Shown in pieces: positions 19,701 through 28,056 of a stretch of 38,154 bases of DNA. Source of the stretch: Colwellia sp. E2M01 (GTDB lineage: Bacteria > Pseudomonadota > Gammaproteobacteria > Enterobacterales > Alteromonadaceae); contig NZ_JAHKPR010000010.1 in assembly GCF_018860585.1 (NCBI RefSeq), positions 181,103 through 219,256 on the forward strand, written 5' to 3'. The notes under the pieces are model-generated. The model saw only the letters and a list, made by a program, of their open reading frames with translations, had not been told where the DNA came from and ran no database searches. Position 1 is the first letter of the stretch; every line of letters starts with the position of its first letter. Both the position numbers and the translations under genes were made by a program.

Positions 19701-20726
19701 ATGAAAATGAATAAAAGCAGTGTTGCAATAATGATATCTTCTTTGTTAACAATGTCTTCTTTTGCTGCCGAGCAAGTTACTGCAAACATTCAAGAACCAA
19801 AATCAGTTAATGATTTCTATGGTAAATTAAATATATCATTACAAATAAATGATGAAGAAGGCGAATCTTTTAATTCATTAAATAGTAATTCTTCTCGTGT
19901 TGGAGTTAAAGGTAAGTATTATTTAGAAAATGGTCTAACAGCTATTTATAAACTTGAATGGCAAGTTAATGTTAATGATGACAGCAAAGACTCATTAACT
20001 GCGCGTAATCAGTGGGTTGGCTTTCAAGGTGATTTTGGTGAAATTACCGTGGGTCGTTCAGATACCACGTTAAAAGTGTCGCAAGGTAAGTTTGATTTAT
20101 TTAATGATTATGAAGGGGATTTAAAGCACCTTTTTATTGGTGAAAATCGTGAAACAGATGCCATTACATACAAGTCACCGGTGTATAAAAACATTCAATT
20201 ATTAACGAGTTATATAATTTCAGATGATGCTGATGAAAGTGATCCTTATTCCATTGGCATTCTGTTTGGTGATTTAAATTTAAAGAAGACTGATTTTTAT
20301 TTTTCAATTGCTCATGATGAAAATATGCCGGCTAAATATCAAGGCGTTGATAATTTAGGTGAGGCTATAAGTGGTACAAAACCATTAGCAAATACCCGTA
20401 TTACCGGTATGTATAAGTTTGATGCTTTACAAGTAGGCGCTATGTTTGTTGATACTGAAGTAGTTGAAAGTGGTAAATCAGAAACGGGTTACGTTGGTAA
20501 TATTGCGTATGACTTTGGTGATATTATCGCAAAATTACAATATCAAGATTTTGCTGGAGCCGGCTCACTTAGTGTAGGTGCAGATTATATGTTAGGTAAA
20601 AATACGAAAGTTTTTGCGTGGTATACGGACCGTGAAGGAAATGAATTAACGACAACCGATGGAAGCACATACCAATTAGCAAGTGAAGGGCAATATTTTG
20701 CTATAGGGATGGAACAAAAATTTTAG
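19701..20726 (+). CDS. Gram-negative general porin, probably phosphate-linked
   Basis: A 341-residue outer-membrane beta-barrel of the general porin family (Porin_4-like). The signal peptide is probably cleaved after SSFAA (about residue 23). The mature start FYGKLNISLQ and segments such as SRVGVKGKYYLENGLTAIYKLEWQV and GFQGDFGEITVGRSDT are typical of porin strands and loop-3 region. It ends in phenylalanine (GMEQKF), the outer-membrane assembly signal. AGGGA precedes the ATG. From memory, Shewanella oneidensis has a porin gene just before phoB-phoR and a phosphate-binding gene, the same order as here, which supports a role in phosphate uptake across the outer membrane. A terminator separates it from phoB. 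Confidence 0.85.
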   Translation: MKMNKSSVAIMISSLLTMSSFAAEQVTANIQEPKSVNDFYGKLNISLQINDEEGESFNSLNSNSSRVGVKGKYYLENGLTAIYKLEWQVNVNDDSKDSLTARNQWVGFQGDFGEITVGRSDTTLKVSQGKFDLFNDYEGDLKHLFIGENRETDAITYKSPVYKNIQLLTSYIISDDADESDPYSIGILFGDLNLKKTDFYFSIAHDENMPAKYQGVDNLGEAISGTKPLANTRITGMYKFDALQVGAMFVDTEVVESGKSETGYVGNIAYDFGDIIAKLQYQDFAGAGSLSVGADYMLGKNTKVFAWYTDREGNELTTTDGSTYQLASEGQYFAIGMEQKF

Positions 20727-20762
20727 CTCAACTTGATTACAATAAATAGCTAAAACCACAAT

Positions 20763-20798
20763 AAGCCGTGAATCATATAAAGATTAACGGCTTTTTTT
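20763..20798 (+). terminator. Terminator of the porin gene
   Basis: AAGCCGT (20763-20769) pairs with ACGGCTT (20787-20793), with AATC/GATT continuing the stem past one mismatch. A T-run reaches 20798. Confidence 0.85.
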
Positions 20799-20844
20799 AT
20801 TTGATAACTTGCTAAAGTGCTACCGTTACAGGATAATTTTATTC

Positions 20845-20878
20845 TTGTCATAAAACTGTCACTTAACTTCTGCACAAT
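20845..20878 (+). promoter_or_regulatory. Pho box and -10 of phoB
   Basis: TTGTCATAAAACTGTCAC (20845-20862) matches the Pho-box consensus, two CTGTCA(T/C) half-sites 11 bases apart, at all but the first base. A weak -10, CACAAT (20873-20878), follows after ten bases. PhoB would bind here and autoactivate phoBR. Confidence 0.8.
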
Positions 20879-20955
20879 AAGCTATCACGTGAGAACTGTT
20901 GATAAATGGTATGAAAATAGAACTCACCAGTTAGTCATATTATTAGGATGTAAAA

Positions 20956-21663
20956 ATGAGCCGTAAAATTTTAGTGGTTGAGGATGAAACACCGATCAGA
21001 GAAATGATCACCTTTGTATTAGATCAAAATGGTTTTAATGCGATTGAAGCTTGTGACATTGAAGATGCGTTAACTAAAGTTAATGAGCCGTACCCTGATT
21101 TAATTTTACTTGATTGGATGTTACCTGGTGGCACAGGGGTTTCATTAGCTAAGAAACTTAAGCAGAATGAATACACCCGAAATATCCCTATTATTATGCT
21201 TACTGCTCGAAGCGATGAAGATGATAAAGTTAAAGGTTTCGAAGCGGGCGTAGACGACTATGTAACTAAGCCTTTCTCTCCAAAAGAGTTAATTGCTCGC
21301 ATTAAAGCGGTTATTCGTCGTGTTTCGCCAACGTCTCTTGAAGAAGAAGTTGATTTTCATGGGCTTAAGCTTGATCCTGTTGCTCATCGCGTAGCAATTA
21401 ACGGTAATAGCTTAGATTTAGGTCCAACAGAGTTCCGCTTACTACATTTTTTTATGACTCATCCAGAAAGAGTTTATTCGCGTGAACAGTTACTTGATAA
21501 TGTTTGGGGTACTAATATTTACGTTGAAGATAGAACTGTTGATGTTCATATAAGACGTTTACGAAAAGCTATTTCAGGTGAAGGGCACGAAGACTTTGTA
21601 CAAACTGTTCGTGGTGCAGGTTACCGTTTTTCAAGTAAATTAAAAAAAGTTAGTTCGCAATAA
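20956..21663 (+). CDS. phoB: PhoB, phosphate regulon response regulator
   Basis: A 235-residue OmpR/PhoB-type regulator. The receiver domain (about 1-120) has acidic residues E9/D10, phospho-acceptor D53 (LLDWMLPGG), T83 and K105 (YVTKPFSP). The C-terminal winged helix-turn-helix (about 130-232) contains [31 protein letters not shown] in close agreement with E. coli PhoB, and VRGAGYRFS at the end. AGGA lies a few bases before the ATG. A near-perfect Pho box precedes it, so it should be autoregulated. It is followed by phoR after 35 bases, forming the phoBR operon. Confidence 0.96.
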   Translation: MSRKILVVEDETPIREMITFVLDQNGFNAIEACDIEDALTKVNEPYPDLILLDWMLPGGTGVSLAKKLKQNEYTRNIPIIMLTARSDEDDKVKGFEAGVDDYVTKPFSPKELIARIKAVIRRVSPTSLEEEVDFHGLKLDPVAHRVAINGNSLDLGPTEFRLLHFFMTHPERVYSREQLLDNVWGTNIYVEDRTVDVHIRRLRKAISGEGHEDFVQTVRGAGYRFSSKLKKVSSQ

Positions 21664-21698
21664 TTTGCTCTTAGCTGTTGGAAAGTAATCAAATAAGC

Positions 21699-23003
21699 AT
21701 GCACTTTCGTTTATCTCTAAAACATATTATTTATCGCTTGTTGGCTATTTTACTAACAAGCGCTACAGTTGGTTGGCTATTTGGTTATATTTTATTAACC
21801 ATGTTAGTCACCAGTCTTGTATTACTTCTTTGGAATTACCATCACCTTTATAAATTAATTACTTGGCTGTTGCAGTCTAAGTCCCTTTCTCCACCTCAAT
21901 CTGAAGGTGTATGGGGCTATTTATATGATGGCTTATATCATCAAATAAAACAGCAACGAAATAAGCAAAAATTACTGAATGAAAAAATTCGCCGTTTTCG
22001 CGATGGTGCTGAAGCACTACCCGACGCCGCTTTAATGTTATCTCGCGAGTTAACTATTGAATGGAGTAATAAAAAAGCGCAACGTTTATTAGGTGTTAGA
22101 TGGCCTGATGATTATGGGCAACGCATCGATAACTTATTACGTGCGCCAGAGTTTGCTGATTATTTAGCAATTGAAAACTTTGATTCGCCATGTTTACTCA
22201 TATCACCTATGCATTCAGATATGCACCTTGAAATTAGAATCATGGCTTATGGTAGTGATCATGTTTTATTATTAGCTCGAGATATTTCTAATATTCAACG
22301 TTTAGAAAATATGCGACGAGACTTTGTTGCAAATGTTTCACATGAACTAAAAACACCATTAACCGTTGTGCGCGGCTATGTTGAAATGATTCAGGCGTCA
22401 GAAGATGCATTTGATCCCCTTTGGCAAAAAGCATTTCAAACGATAGAAGGGCAAGTCTCTCGTATGGATCGCTTGGTCGAGCAATTACTAAACTTAGCGA
22501 AAGTAGAAAATAATAGTGCAGAGGATAAGCAAAGCGTTAATATGCCGCATTTAATCCAGACCTTAGTTGATGAAGTTACCTGGTTAAACCAAGAGAAAAA
22601 TCATCAAATAAAGTTAACTATTTCCACAAATTTTTGTGTTTTGGGTTTTGAAACTGAATTAAAAAGCGCTTGTGCTAATTTATTATCTAACGCTATTGCT
22701 TATACTCCTGCAAATGGTTGTATTGATGTTAGTTGGAGCATGATGGGCAACAAAGCTGTTTTTTCAGTAAAAGATAATGGCGATGGTATTAAACCTGAAC
22801 ATGTAAACCGTTTAACCGAGCGCTTTTATCGAATTGATCGTTCGCGCTCAAGAGACACTGGTGGATCCGGCTTAGGACTTGCCATCGTTAAGCATGTATT
22901 ACACCATCATCAAGCTGAACTAATCATTAACAGCCACTGGGGACAAGGAAGTGAGTTCTCCATTCACTTTGACCCTAGTACTCTCACAAAGCCTCAGGGT
23001 TAA
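21699..23003 (+). CDS. phoR: PhoR, phosphate regulon sensor histidine kinase
   Basis: A 434-residue inner-membrane kinase that phosphorylates PhoB under phosphate limitation. The ATG at 21699 is preferred because the N-terminus MHFRLSLK then aligns residue for residue with E. coli PhoR (MLERLSWK). A TTG at 21678 would add seven residues and has no Shine-Dalgarno. Two membrane segments lie in the first 50 residues without a real periplasmic domain, then a charged region, a PAS domain (about 90-190), DHp with H215 in VSHELKTPLT (E. coli H213), and HATPase motifs DNGDGI, RFYRIDRSRSR and GGSGLGLAIVKH. It lies 35 bases after phoB in the same operon. Confidence 0.95.
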   Translation: MHFRLSLKHIIYRLLAILLTSATVGWLFGYILLTMLVTSLVLLLWNYHHLYKLITWLLQSKSLSPPQSEGVWGYLYDGLYHQIKQQRNKQKLLNEKIRRFRDGAEALPDAALMLSRELTIEWSNKKAQRLLGVRWPDDYGQRIDNLLRAPEFADYLAIENFDSPCLLISPMHSDMHLEIRIMAYGSDHVLLLARDISNIQRLENMRRDFVANVSHELKTPLTVVRGYVEMIQASEDAFDPLWQKAFQTIEGQVSRMDRLVEQLLNLAKVENNSAEDKQSVNMPHLIQTLVDEVTWLNQEKNHQIKLTISTNFCVLGFETELKSACANLLSNAIAYTPANGCIDVSWSMMGNKAVFSVKDNGDGIKPEHVNRLTERFYRIDRSRSRDTGGSGLGLAIVKHVLHHHQAELIINSHWGQGSEFSIHFDPSTLTKPQG

Positions 23004-23108
23004 TTATTCTAATATATTAAATAGCGTGTTTATACGATATTTTATCTTTATTATTAATGACTTATCTTGGTTTTTTATTGTTATAAATCAGTAGGCAATA
23101 GCTTCTTC

Positions 23109-23164
23109 TAGTCATAATTCTGTAATAAATAAGACGTATAATTGTCATATTAAGTTCGTATAGT
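23109..23164 (+). promoter_or_regulatory. Tandem Pho boxes and -10 of pstS
   Basis: TAGTCATAATTCTGTAAT (23109-23126) matches the Pho box at about 15/18. Further half-sites lie at 23131 (weak) and 23142-23148 (TTGTCAT, 6/7), so four half-sites share an exact 11-base period. A -10, TATAGT (23159-23164), follows the last half-site after ten bases. Confidence 0.75.
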
Positions 23165-23203
23165 GTACACAATTAAATAATTCAAGCTCTTATAGGAAAC
23201 ATC

Positions 23204-24184
23204 ATGAGTATTAAGAAAGTTATAACTTCAATCGGTTTATCAAGCGTGATTAGTTTATCAAGTATGATCAGCTCGTCAGCTTTTGCCTTAGATGAAAACT
23301 TACCAGAATATAAAAAAGTAAGTGGTATTTCTGGCAATGTATCTTCGGTAGGCTCTGATACCTTAGCAAATATGATGACCTTTTGGGCTGAAGATTTTAA
23401 ACGTGTTTACCCTAATGTTAATGTACAAATTCAAGCAGCTGGCTCATCTACAGCGCCACCAGCGTTGACTGAGGCTACTTCTAACCTAGGCCCTATGAGC
23501 CGAAAAATGAAATCGAGAGAAATTGAAGCATTTCAAAAAAGATACGGCTACAAACCAACAGCAGTAAGAGTTGCTATTGATGCCTTGGCTGTATTTGTTC
23601 ATAAAGACAATCCTCTAGAGGGATTAAACATTGAACAAGTTGATGCAATTTTTTCAATAAACCGCAAATGTGGCGGAGCTAAAGATATTGACCGTTGGGG
23701 TGATTTGAACTTAACAGGCGAGTGGACAGGCAAAGATATACAGTTATATGGTCGCAACTCAGTATCAGGTACTTATGGATACTATAAGAAAAAAGCTTTA
23801 TGTAAAGGTGATTTTAAAAATAGTGTAAACGAGCAACCAGGATCAGCATCAGTTGTTCAATCTGTTTCAGCATCACTTAACAGTATAGGTTACTCAGGTA
23901 TAGGTTACCGTACTTCTGGAGTACGTGCTTTACCACTAGCCAAAAAAGGTGATAAATATATTGAAGCATCAACGGAAAATGCTGTTTCAGGTGATTACCC
24001 ATTATCACGTTACCTATATGTATATGTTAACAAGCACCCAAATAAACCACTTTCACCAATGGAAGCTGAATTTATAAAATTAATGCTGTCTAAGTCAGGA
24101 CAGGGCATTGTAGAAAAAGACGGTTATATTCCATTACCAAGTTCAGTAGTACAAAAAGAGTTTAAAAAGCTGGGTTTACTGTAA
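23204..24184 (+). CDS. pstS: PstS-family phosphate-binding protein
   Basis: A 326-residue periplasmic phosphate-binding protein of the PstS/PBP-like family. The signal peptide is cleaved after about residue 28 (SSSAFA). Phosphate-loop motifs include [18 protein letters not shown] and [12 protein letters not shown]; two cysteines in the middle (CGGAKD and ALCKGDF) may form a disulphide. The sequence is of the variant type without the classic SGSGSG loop. Tandem Pho boxes precede it and it follows phoR by 200 bases. Unusually, no pstC, pstA, pstB or phoU follows: a terminator and ispH come next, so the permease must be encoded elsewhere, or this protein serves as an accessory binder. Confidence 0.9.
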   Translation: MSIKKVITSIGLSSVISLSSMISSSAFALDENLPEYKKVSGISGNVSSVGSDTLANMMTFWAEDFKRVYPNVNVQIQAAGSSTAPPALTEATSNLGPMSRKMKSREIEAFQKRYGYKPTAVRVAIDALAVFVHKDNPLEGLNIEQVDAIFSINRKCGGAKDIDRWGDLNLTGEWTGKDIQLYGRNSVSGTYGYYKKKALCKGDFKNSVNEQPGSASVVQSVSASLNSIGYSGIGYRTSGVRALPLAKKGDKYIEASTENAVSGDYPLSRYLYVYVNKHPNKPLSPMEAEFIKLMLSKSGQGIVEKDGYIPLPSSVVQKEFKKLGLL

Positions 24185-24203
24185 CTTAAAAAATAATAAA
24201 CTT

Positions 24204-24239
24204 AAAAAAGGCGAGCTTATACTAGAGCTCGCCTTTTTT
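24204..24239 (+). terminator. Terminator of pstS
   Basis: GGCGAGCT/AGCTCGCC (24210-24217 with 24226-24233) extended by A6/T6, with an 8-base loop. It is a strong intrinsic terminator starting 20 bases after the stop. Confidence 0.92.
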
Positions 24240-24426
24240 AGTTATAACTACCTTCTTTAATCTTGCGTTAATAAAAGCTTACATTTACAGTTTTTAGATT
24301 AAATGAAAGTGATACCGTCACTAAGTATTCCTCTTCAAAACAACATTTATTAAAATATATATAATTAATTCATTTCATTGATATAATGCAATTCAGCTTA
24401 TTTTATTGCTTATTTGAAGGAAAGGT

Positions 24427-25356
24427 ATGGAAATTATTTTAGCAAACCCTCGTGGTTTTTGTGCGGGTGTTGATCGAGCTATCAGTATTGTTGAACGTGC
24501 TTTAGATTTATTTGGCGCGCCTATCTATGTTCGTCATGAAGTTGTACATAATAAGTTTGTGGTTGATGGCTTAAAAGAGCGTGGAGCCATTTTTGTTGAC
24601 GAGCTCGACGAAGTGCCAGACGATAATACCGTTATTTTTAGTGCGCATGGGGTATCTAAAGCCGTTAGAGAAAAAGCGAAAGACCGAGCGCTAAAAGTTT
24701 TTGATGCTACGTGCCCATTAGTCACTAAAGTGCACATGGAAGTCTCTCGTATTAGCCGAAAAAATATTGAATGTATTCTTATTGGTCATGCTGGGCATCC
24801 AGAAGTTGAAGGCACTATGGGCCAGTATAGTAGTGAGTCAGCAGGTATTTACTTAGTTGAATCACCAGAAGATGTAGAAAAATTAGTCGTTAAAAATCCC
24901 GAAAAGCTGTATTTTTGTAGTCAAACAACCTTATCTGTCGATGACACTATGGATGTTATCGATAGTCTTCGTATTAAATTCCCTTTAATTGAAGGCCCCC
25001 GTAAAGATGATATTTGCTATGCAACACAAAATAGACAAGATGCGGTACGTGAAATAGCTGATAAAGTAGATCTTATGTTAGTAGTAGGTGCAAAAAACAG
25101 CTCTAATTCCAACCGTTTAAAAGAACTCGCCAGTAAAATAGGCGTTACTTCATACTTAATCGATACTGCTGACAACATTGAACCTACTTGGTTAACAGGT
25201 GTTGATAAAGTAGGAGTTACTGCAGGAGCATCTGCACCGGCAGTATTGATAAAACAAGTTGTGGAAGCACTAAAAAACTATGGGGGTCATGAGGTTACCG
25301 AACACCCAGGAAAAGAAGAAAATATCGTATTTGCAGTACCTGTAGAATTGCGCTAA
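24427..25356 (+). CDS. ispH: IspH, 4-hydroxy-3-methylbut-2-enyl diphosphate reductase
   Basis: A 309-residue iron-sulphur enzyme of the last MEP-pathway step, making isopentenyl and dimethylallyl diphosphate. The three cluster ligands are C12 (GFCAGVDRA), C96 (ATCPLV) and C197 (ICYATQNRQ), at exactly the E. coli positions. [15 protein letters not shown] and TAGASAPA are also present. GAAGGAAAGG lies just before the ATG. In Pseudomonas ispH sits at the end of the fimT-fimU-pilVWXY1Y2E cluster, and here it precedes the same pil genes, so the linkage is conserved. No terminator is clear after it. Confidence 0.97.
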   Translation: MEIILANPRGFCAGVDRAISIVERALDLFGAPIYVRHEVVHNKFVVDGLKERGAIFVDELDEVPDDNTVIFSAHGVSKAVREKAKDRALKVFDATCPLVTKVHMEVSRISRKNIECILIGHAGHPEVEGTMGQYSSESAGIYLVESPEDVEKLVVKNPEKLYFCSQTTLSVDDTMDVIDSLRIKFPLIEGPRKDDICYATQNRQDAVREIADKVDLMLVVGAKNSSNSNRLKELASKIGVTSYLIDTADNIEPTWLTGVDKVGVTAGASAPAVLIKQVVEALKNYGGHEVTEHPGKEENIVFAVPVELR

Positions 25357-25877
25357 TGTTTACTGTTAAGTAAATCAACTTTAAGTGTTAACAATTTGTT
25401 GCAACTATATGTATCAAAGTGTTAATGTACAGTTGTCGGTTTATTTGTATTACTAAGGGTATTATAAAATAATATCACTAGGGTCGTGAGTAGTAGCTGT
25501 ACACATTAAAATAATAATGAAGTATATTAAACTACTCTGATGAGTTGTGTTGGCTTGTGCGTATTTTTCAGCATAACTAATTAATAGCCATATGACTTTA
25601 TGGTGGGGGTAGTAATGATGCAATTTACACACAATAAAAATGAATATTACCTGCTTAAGGTAAGGTTAACCTATCTTAGTTTTTTGACGAAAAAATATTC
25701 TCCTCTTCAATCGTCACGTCAATATTTATCGAGTAACTCTCAATTAGTAACATTATTTTTGATAGTACGTTTTTTTTTGCTAGTTCATATGATTTCTATT
25801 TATTATATAAGTAGCGAAATTTTATTATCCCATAATTCTTTTGCCCTACTCATCAATCATAAATAAGTGGAGTTTTC
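25357..25877. other. 521-base gap between ispH and pilV
   Basis: It probably holds the pil operon promoter, which I could not place. I looked for a sigma-54 -24/-12 pair and saw none. One open frame of 88 codons runs at 25600-25866 with in-frame ATGs also at 25615 and 25618 after a G-rich stretch. Its product has a hydrophobic middle but resembles nothing I recognise, so I do not call it a gene. Confidence 0.5.
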
Positions 25878-26438
25878 ATGAATAATAATTCGATCCCATT
25901 TCGCAGTAAGAGTAATCAGCGGGGGATGACATTTCTTGAAGTGTTAGTAGCAGTAGTTATTATAGTATCAGGTATTTTAGGTGCAGTTGCTATGCAAGCT
26001 ACCGCAAAACAAGCAAGTTTTGATGCTATGCAAAGGTCTTTAGCTTCAGGGTTAGCACAGGATATTATTGCTCGTATTAGAGCTAATAATCCTGGTGATT
26101 TAGCTGCATACGCAGCAAGTGATTATGGGGATATATTGGACGATGAGCCTGATAACCGGTGTCATAAAGAAGATAACCCATGTGATTCTGTCGAGCTAGC
26201 AGCAAATGATATATATGAATGGGAGCTTTCTTTAGTTGGTGGAGATGTTATTTTTGGGTCACAAAATAAAGGTGGTCTCGTTGGTGGTCAAGGTTGTATT
26301 TTTCAAAATGGTAACGCTCTAACTGTGGTTGTTAGCTGGCAAGGTAGAAACGAAATTAATGATAATAAGAAAAGTGATAATTGTGGCACTAAAGGTAACA
26401 AAAGACGTCAAGTCGTTGTTCAAGCATTTATTATTTAA
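25878..26438 (+). CDS. pilV: PilV, minor type IV pilin
   Basis: A 186-residue prepilin. The PilD cleavage site is RG-MTFLEV, between G16 and M17, with Glu at mature position 5 (E21) and a hydrophobic helix to about residue 40. The MQRSLASGLAQDIIARIRANN stretch is typical of PilV. Four cysteines (about residues 94, 101, 145 and 168) may form disulphides. It is the first gene of the pilV-W-X-Y1-E cluster, with a 23-base gap to pilW. With PilW, PilX and PilE it forms a priming complex for pilus assembly at the inner membrane and probably the pilus tip. Confidence 0.9.
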   Translation: MNNNSIPFRSKSNQRGMTFLEVLVAVVIIVSGILGAVAMQATAKQASFDAMQRSLASGLAQDIIARIRANNPGDLAAYAASDYGDILDDEPDNRCHKEDNPCDSVELAANDIYEWELSLVGGDVIFGSQNKGGLVGGQGCIFQNGNALTVVVSWQGRNEINDNKKSDNCGTKGNKRRQVVVQAFII

Positions 26439-26461
26439 AGTTTTATAGTAATGAGTTAAAT

Positions 26462-27478
26462 ATGAATAATCAAAAGATTAAGTTTGTAAACTATAAAGTA
26501 AAAGGTTTTACCATTGTTGAGTTAATGATTTCATTATCGGTTGGCTTAATTCTTTTTGCTGGTGTAATGACTATTTTTGTTGGGATGCGAACAACCACAG
26601 CTGAAACTTCTAATTATGGAGAACTACAGGAAAACGGACGATTTGCTATCAACATTCTAACAGAGGACTTACTTAGACAAAACTTTTGGGGAGACCTTTC
26701 TGGGACGTTGAGTTCTAGTCACTTAATTATAACACCAGCAGCGCCTATAAATGATTGCGTAGGAGGGGGAGTTAATAATAGCACATTCCCGAAAGCTATA
26801 GGTCCATTTAGAACTTTATGGGGAGAGACTGTTGTCGCAGGTAAATTAGATCCTTTAGGATGTTTTAGTTCCCCTGCAGGAACAAAAACGATGATTGATT
26901 CAGACATTCTTCAATTGAAACGTGTTATAGGTAACCCCGTCGTGGCTGCTCAACCGGATGATTTTTACTTTATTGCTAATACTGATGATGCTGGTATTTA
27001 TACAACAGACGATGCAACCCCTATTATTAATAACGCACGAATATGGCAATATCAACATCATGTTTACTATGTACGAGAAAGAACTGTTGGGAAAGATACT
27101 ATTCCTGTTTTGATGCAAGGGAGGCTAGCTAACTCTAGTATGGATTTTTCCCCAATCATTGATGGAATTGAAAGAATTCGTTTTATGTACGGAATAGATA
27201 CGGATACTGATTCAAACTCACCTGGATACGGTATTGTTAATGCGTATGTTTCTGCCGAAAATATGACTCAATCATTATGGGAAAATGCATGGGGAACAAG
27301 AATTCTCGCCGTAAAAATTTTTGTCTTAGCTCGAAGTACTGTAGCAGATAATAAGTATACAAATACTAATACATACCGCTTGGGTAAAGACTATTCTTAC
27401 ACGGTTAACGATAACTATCGGCGTTTACTTTTTAGCACCACGGTAACTTTATACAATAGTACTGTAGAGGCATTTTAA
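26462..27478 (+). CDS. pilW: PilW, minor type IV pilin
   Basis: A 338-residue prepilin with cleavage site KG-FTIVELM (G15/F16), Glu5 at E20, and a long N-terminal hydrophobic helix. The sequence after the helix, NYGELQENGRFAINILTEDLLRQNFWGDL, is characteristic of PilW and the GspJ-like group. It is longer than Pseudomonas PilW (about 270), as is common in Alteromonadales. Position between pilV and pilX confirms identity. A gap of 10 bases separates it from pilX, indicating cotranscription. Confidence 0.9.
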   Translation: MNNQKIKFVNYKVKGFTIVELMISLSVGLILFAGVMTIFVGMRTTTAETSNYGELQENGRFAINILTEDLLRQNFWGDLSGTLSSSHLIITPAAPINDCVGGGVNNSTFPKAIGPFRTLWGETVVAGKLDPLGCFSSPAGTKTMIDSDILQLKRVIGNPVVAAQPDDFYFIANTDDAGIYTTDDATPIINNARIWQYQHHVYYVRERTVGKDTIPVLMQGRLANSSMDFSPIIDGIERIRFMYGIDTDTDSNSPGYGIVNAYVSAENMTQSLWENAWGTRILAVKIFVLARSTVADNKYTNTNTYRLGKDYSYTVNDNYRRLLFSTTVTLYNSTVEAF

Positions 27479-27488
27479 AGGAACATAT

Positions 27489-27992
27489 ATGAAAAAAATA
27501 TTTAATTTTCCTTCTCCAAGAAGAAATCAAAAAGGTGTTGTCTTAATTGTATCACTTGTTTTTCTTGTTGCGTTAACAGCTGTTGCTGCAGCATTAATGC
27601 AAAACAGTACAGTTGATATGAAAATGTCAGGGGCAAGTGAAGAAAAAACAATTGCACTACAAGAAGTTATAAGTGCGGTAGATGAAGTGATTTTTAATCA
27701 GGTTACAGCTGCTGAGAATCGATTTTCACGGCCAGTAACCGGCGAGGATAACTTCCCTATCGTTAACCAAGGTGTCTTATTACCAGGAACCTCCACTCAA
27801 GCTAATGCTAGGGTTGATGTTGTAAGGAACGGATATAATTTAGATAAAGATTGTCCTCGAATGAAACCTGCCTCATCGGTAGGACAGTTCGGGTGTAGCC
27901 TTTTAAGAGTGACAGTTGATAGAGATTATGGCCGAACAGGCTTAAGTAATATTTCAACTGAATCAGGTATTGCACAACAATTATTAAAATAA
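27489..27992 (+). CDS. pilX: PilX, minor type IV pilin
   Basis: A 167-residue prepilin of the PilX/GspK-like type. The cleavage site is QKG-VVLIVSLVF (G16/V17), and the mature protein lacks Glu5 (valine at 21). Lack of Glu5 is typical of GspK and many PilX proteins and fits a tip position in the pilus. The Ala/Val-rich helix runs to about residue 38. Two cysteines (DCPRM and GCSLL) could pair. It sits 64 bases before pilY1 with no hairpin terminator between, so it is likely in the same operon. Confidence 0.88.
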   Translation: MKKIFNFPSPRRNQKGVVLIVSLVFLVALTAVAAALMQNSTVDMKMSGASEEKTIALQEVISAVDEVIFNQVTAAENRFSRPVTGEDNFPIVNQGVLLPGTSTQANARVDVVRNGYNLDKDCPRMKPASSVGQFGCSLLRVTVDRDYGRTGLSNISTESGIAQQLLK

Positions 27993-28056
27993 AGCAGGCG
28001 TTGGAGCTTAAATTCTATTTTAAGATCACCTACCTGAAAATATTTTGGAGAATCAC

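Noticed and set aside
25600-25866. Open frame of 88 codons before pilV
   Set aside because: AT-rich, no recognisable motif, hydrophobic middle not shaped like a pilin, and ends at the pilV Shine-Dalgarno area. Conservation is needed before calling it a gene.
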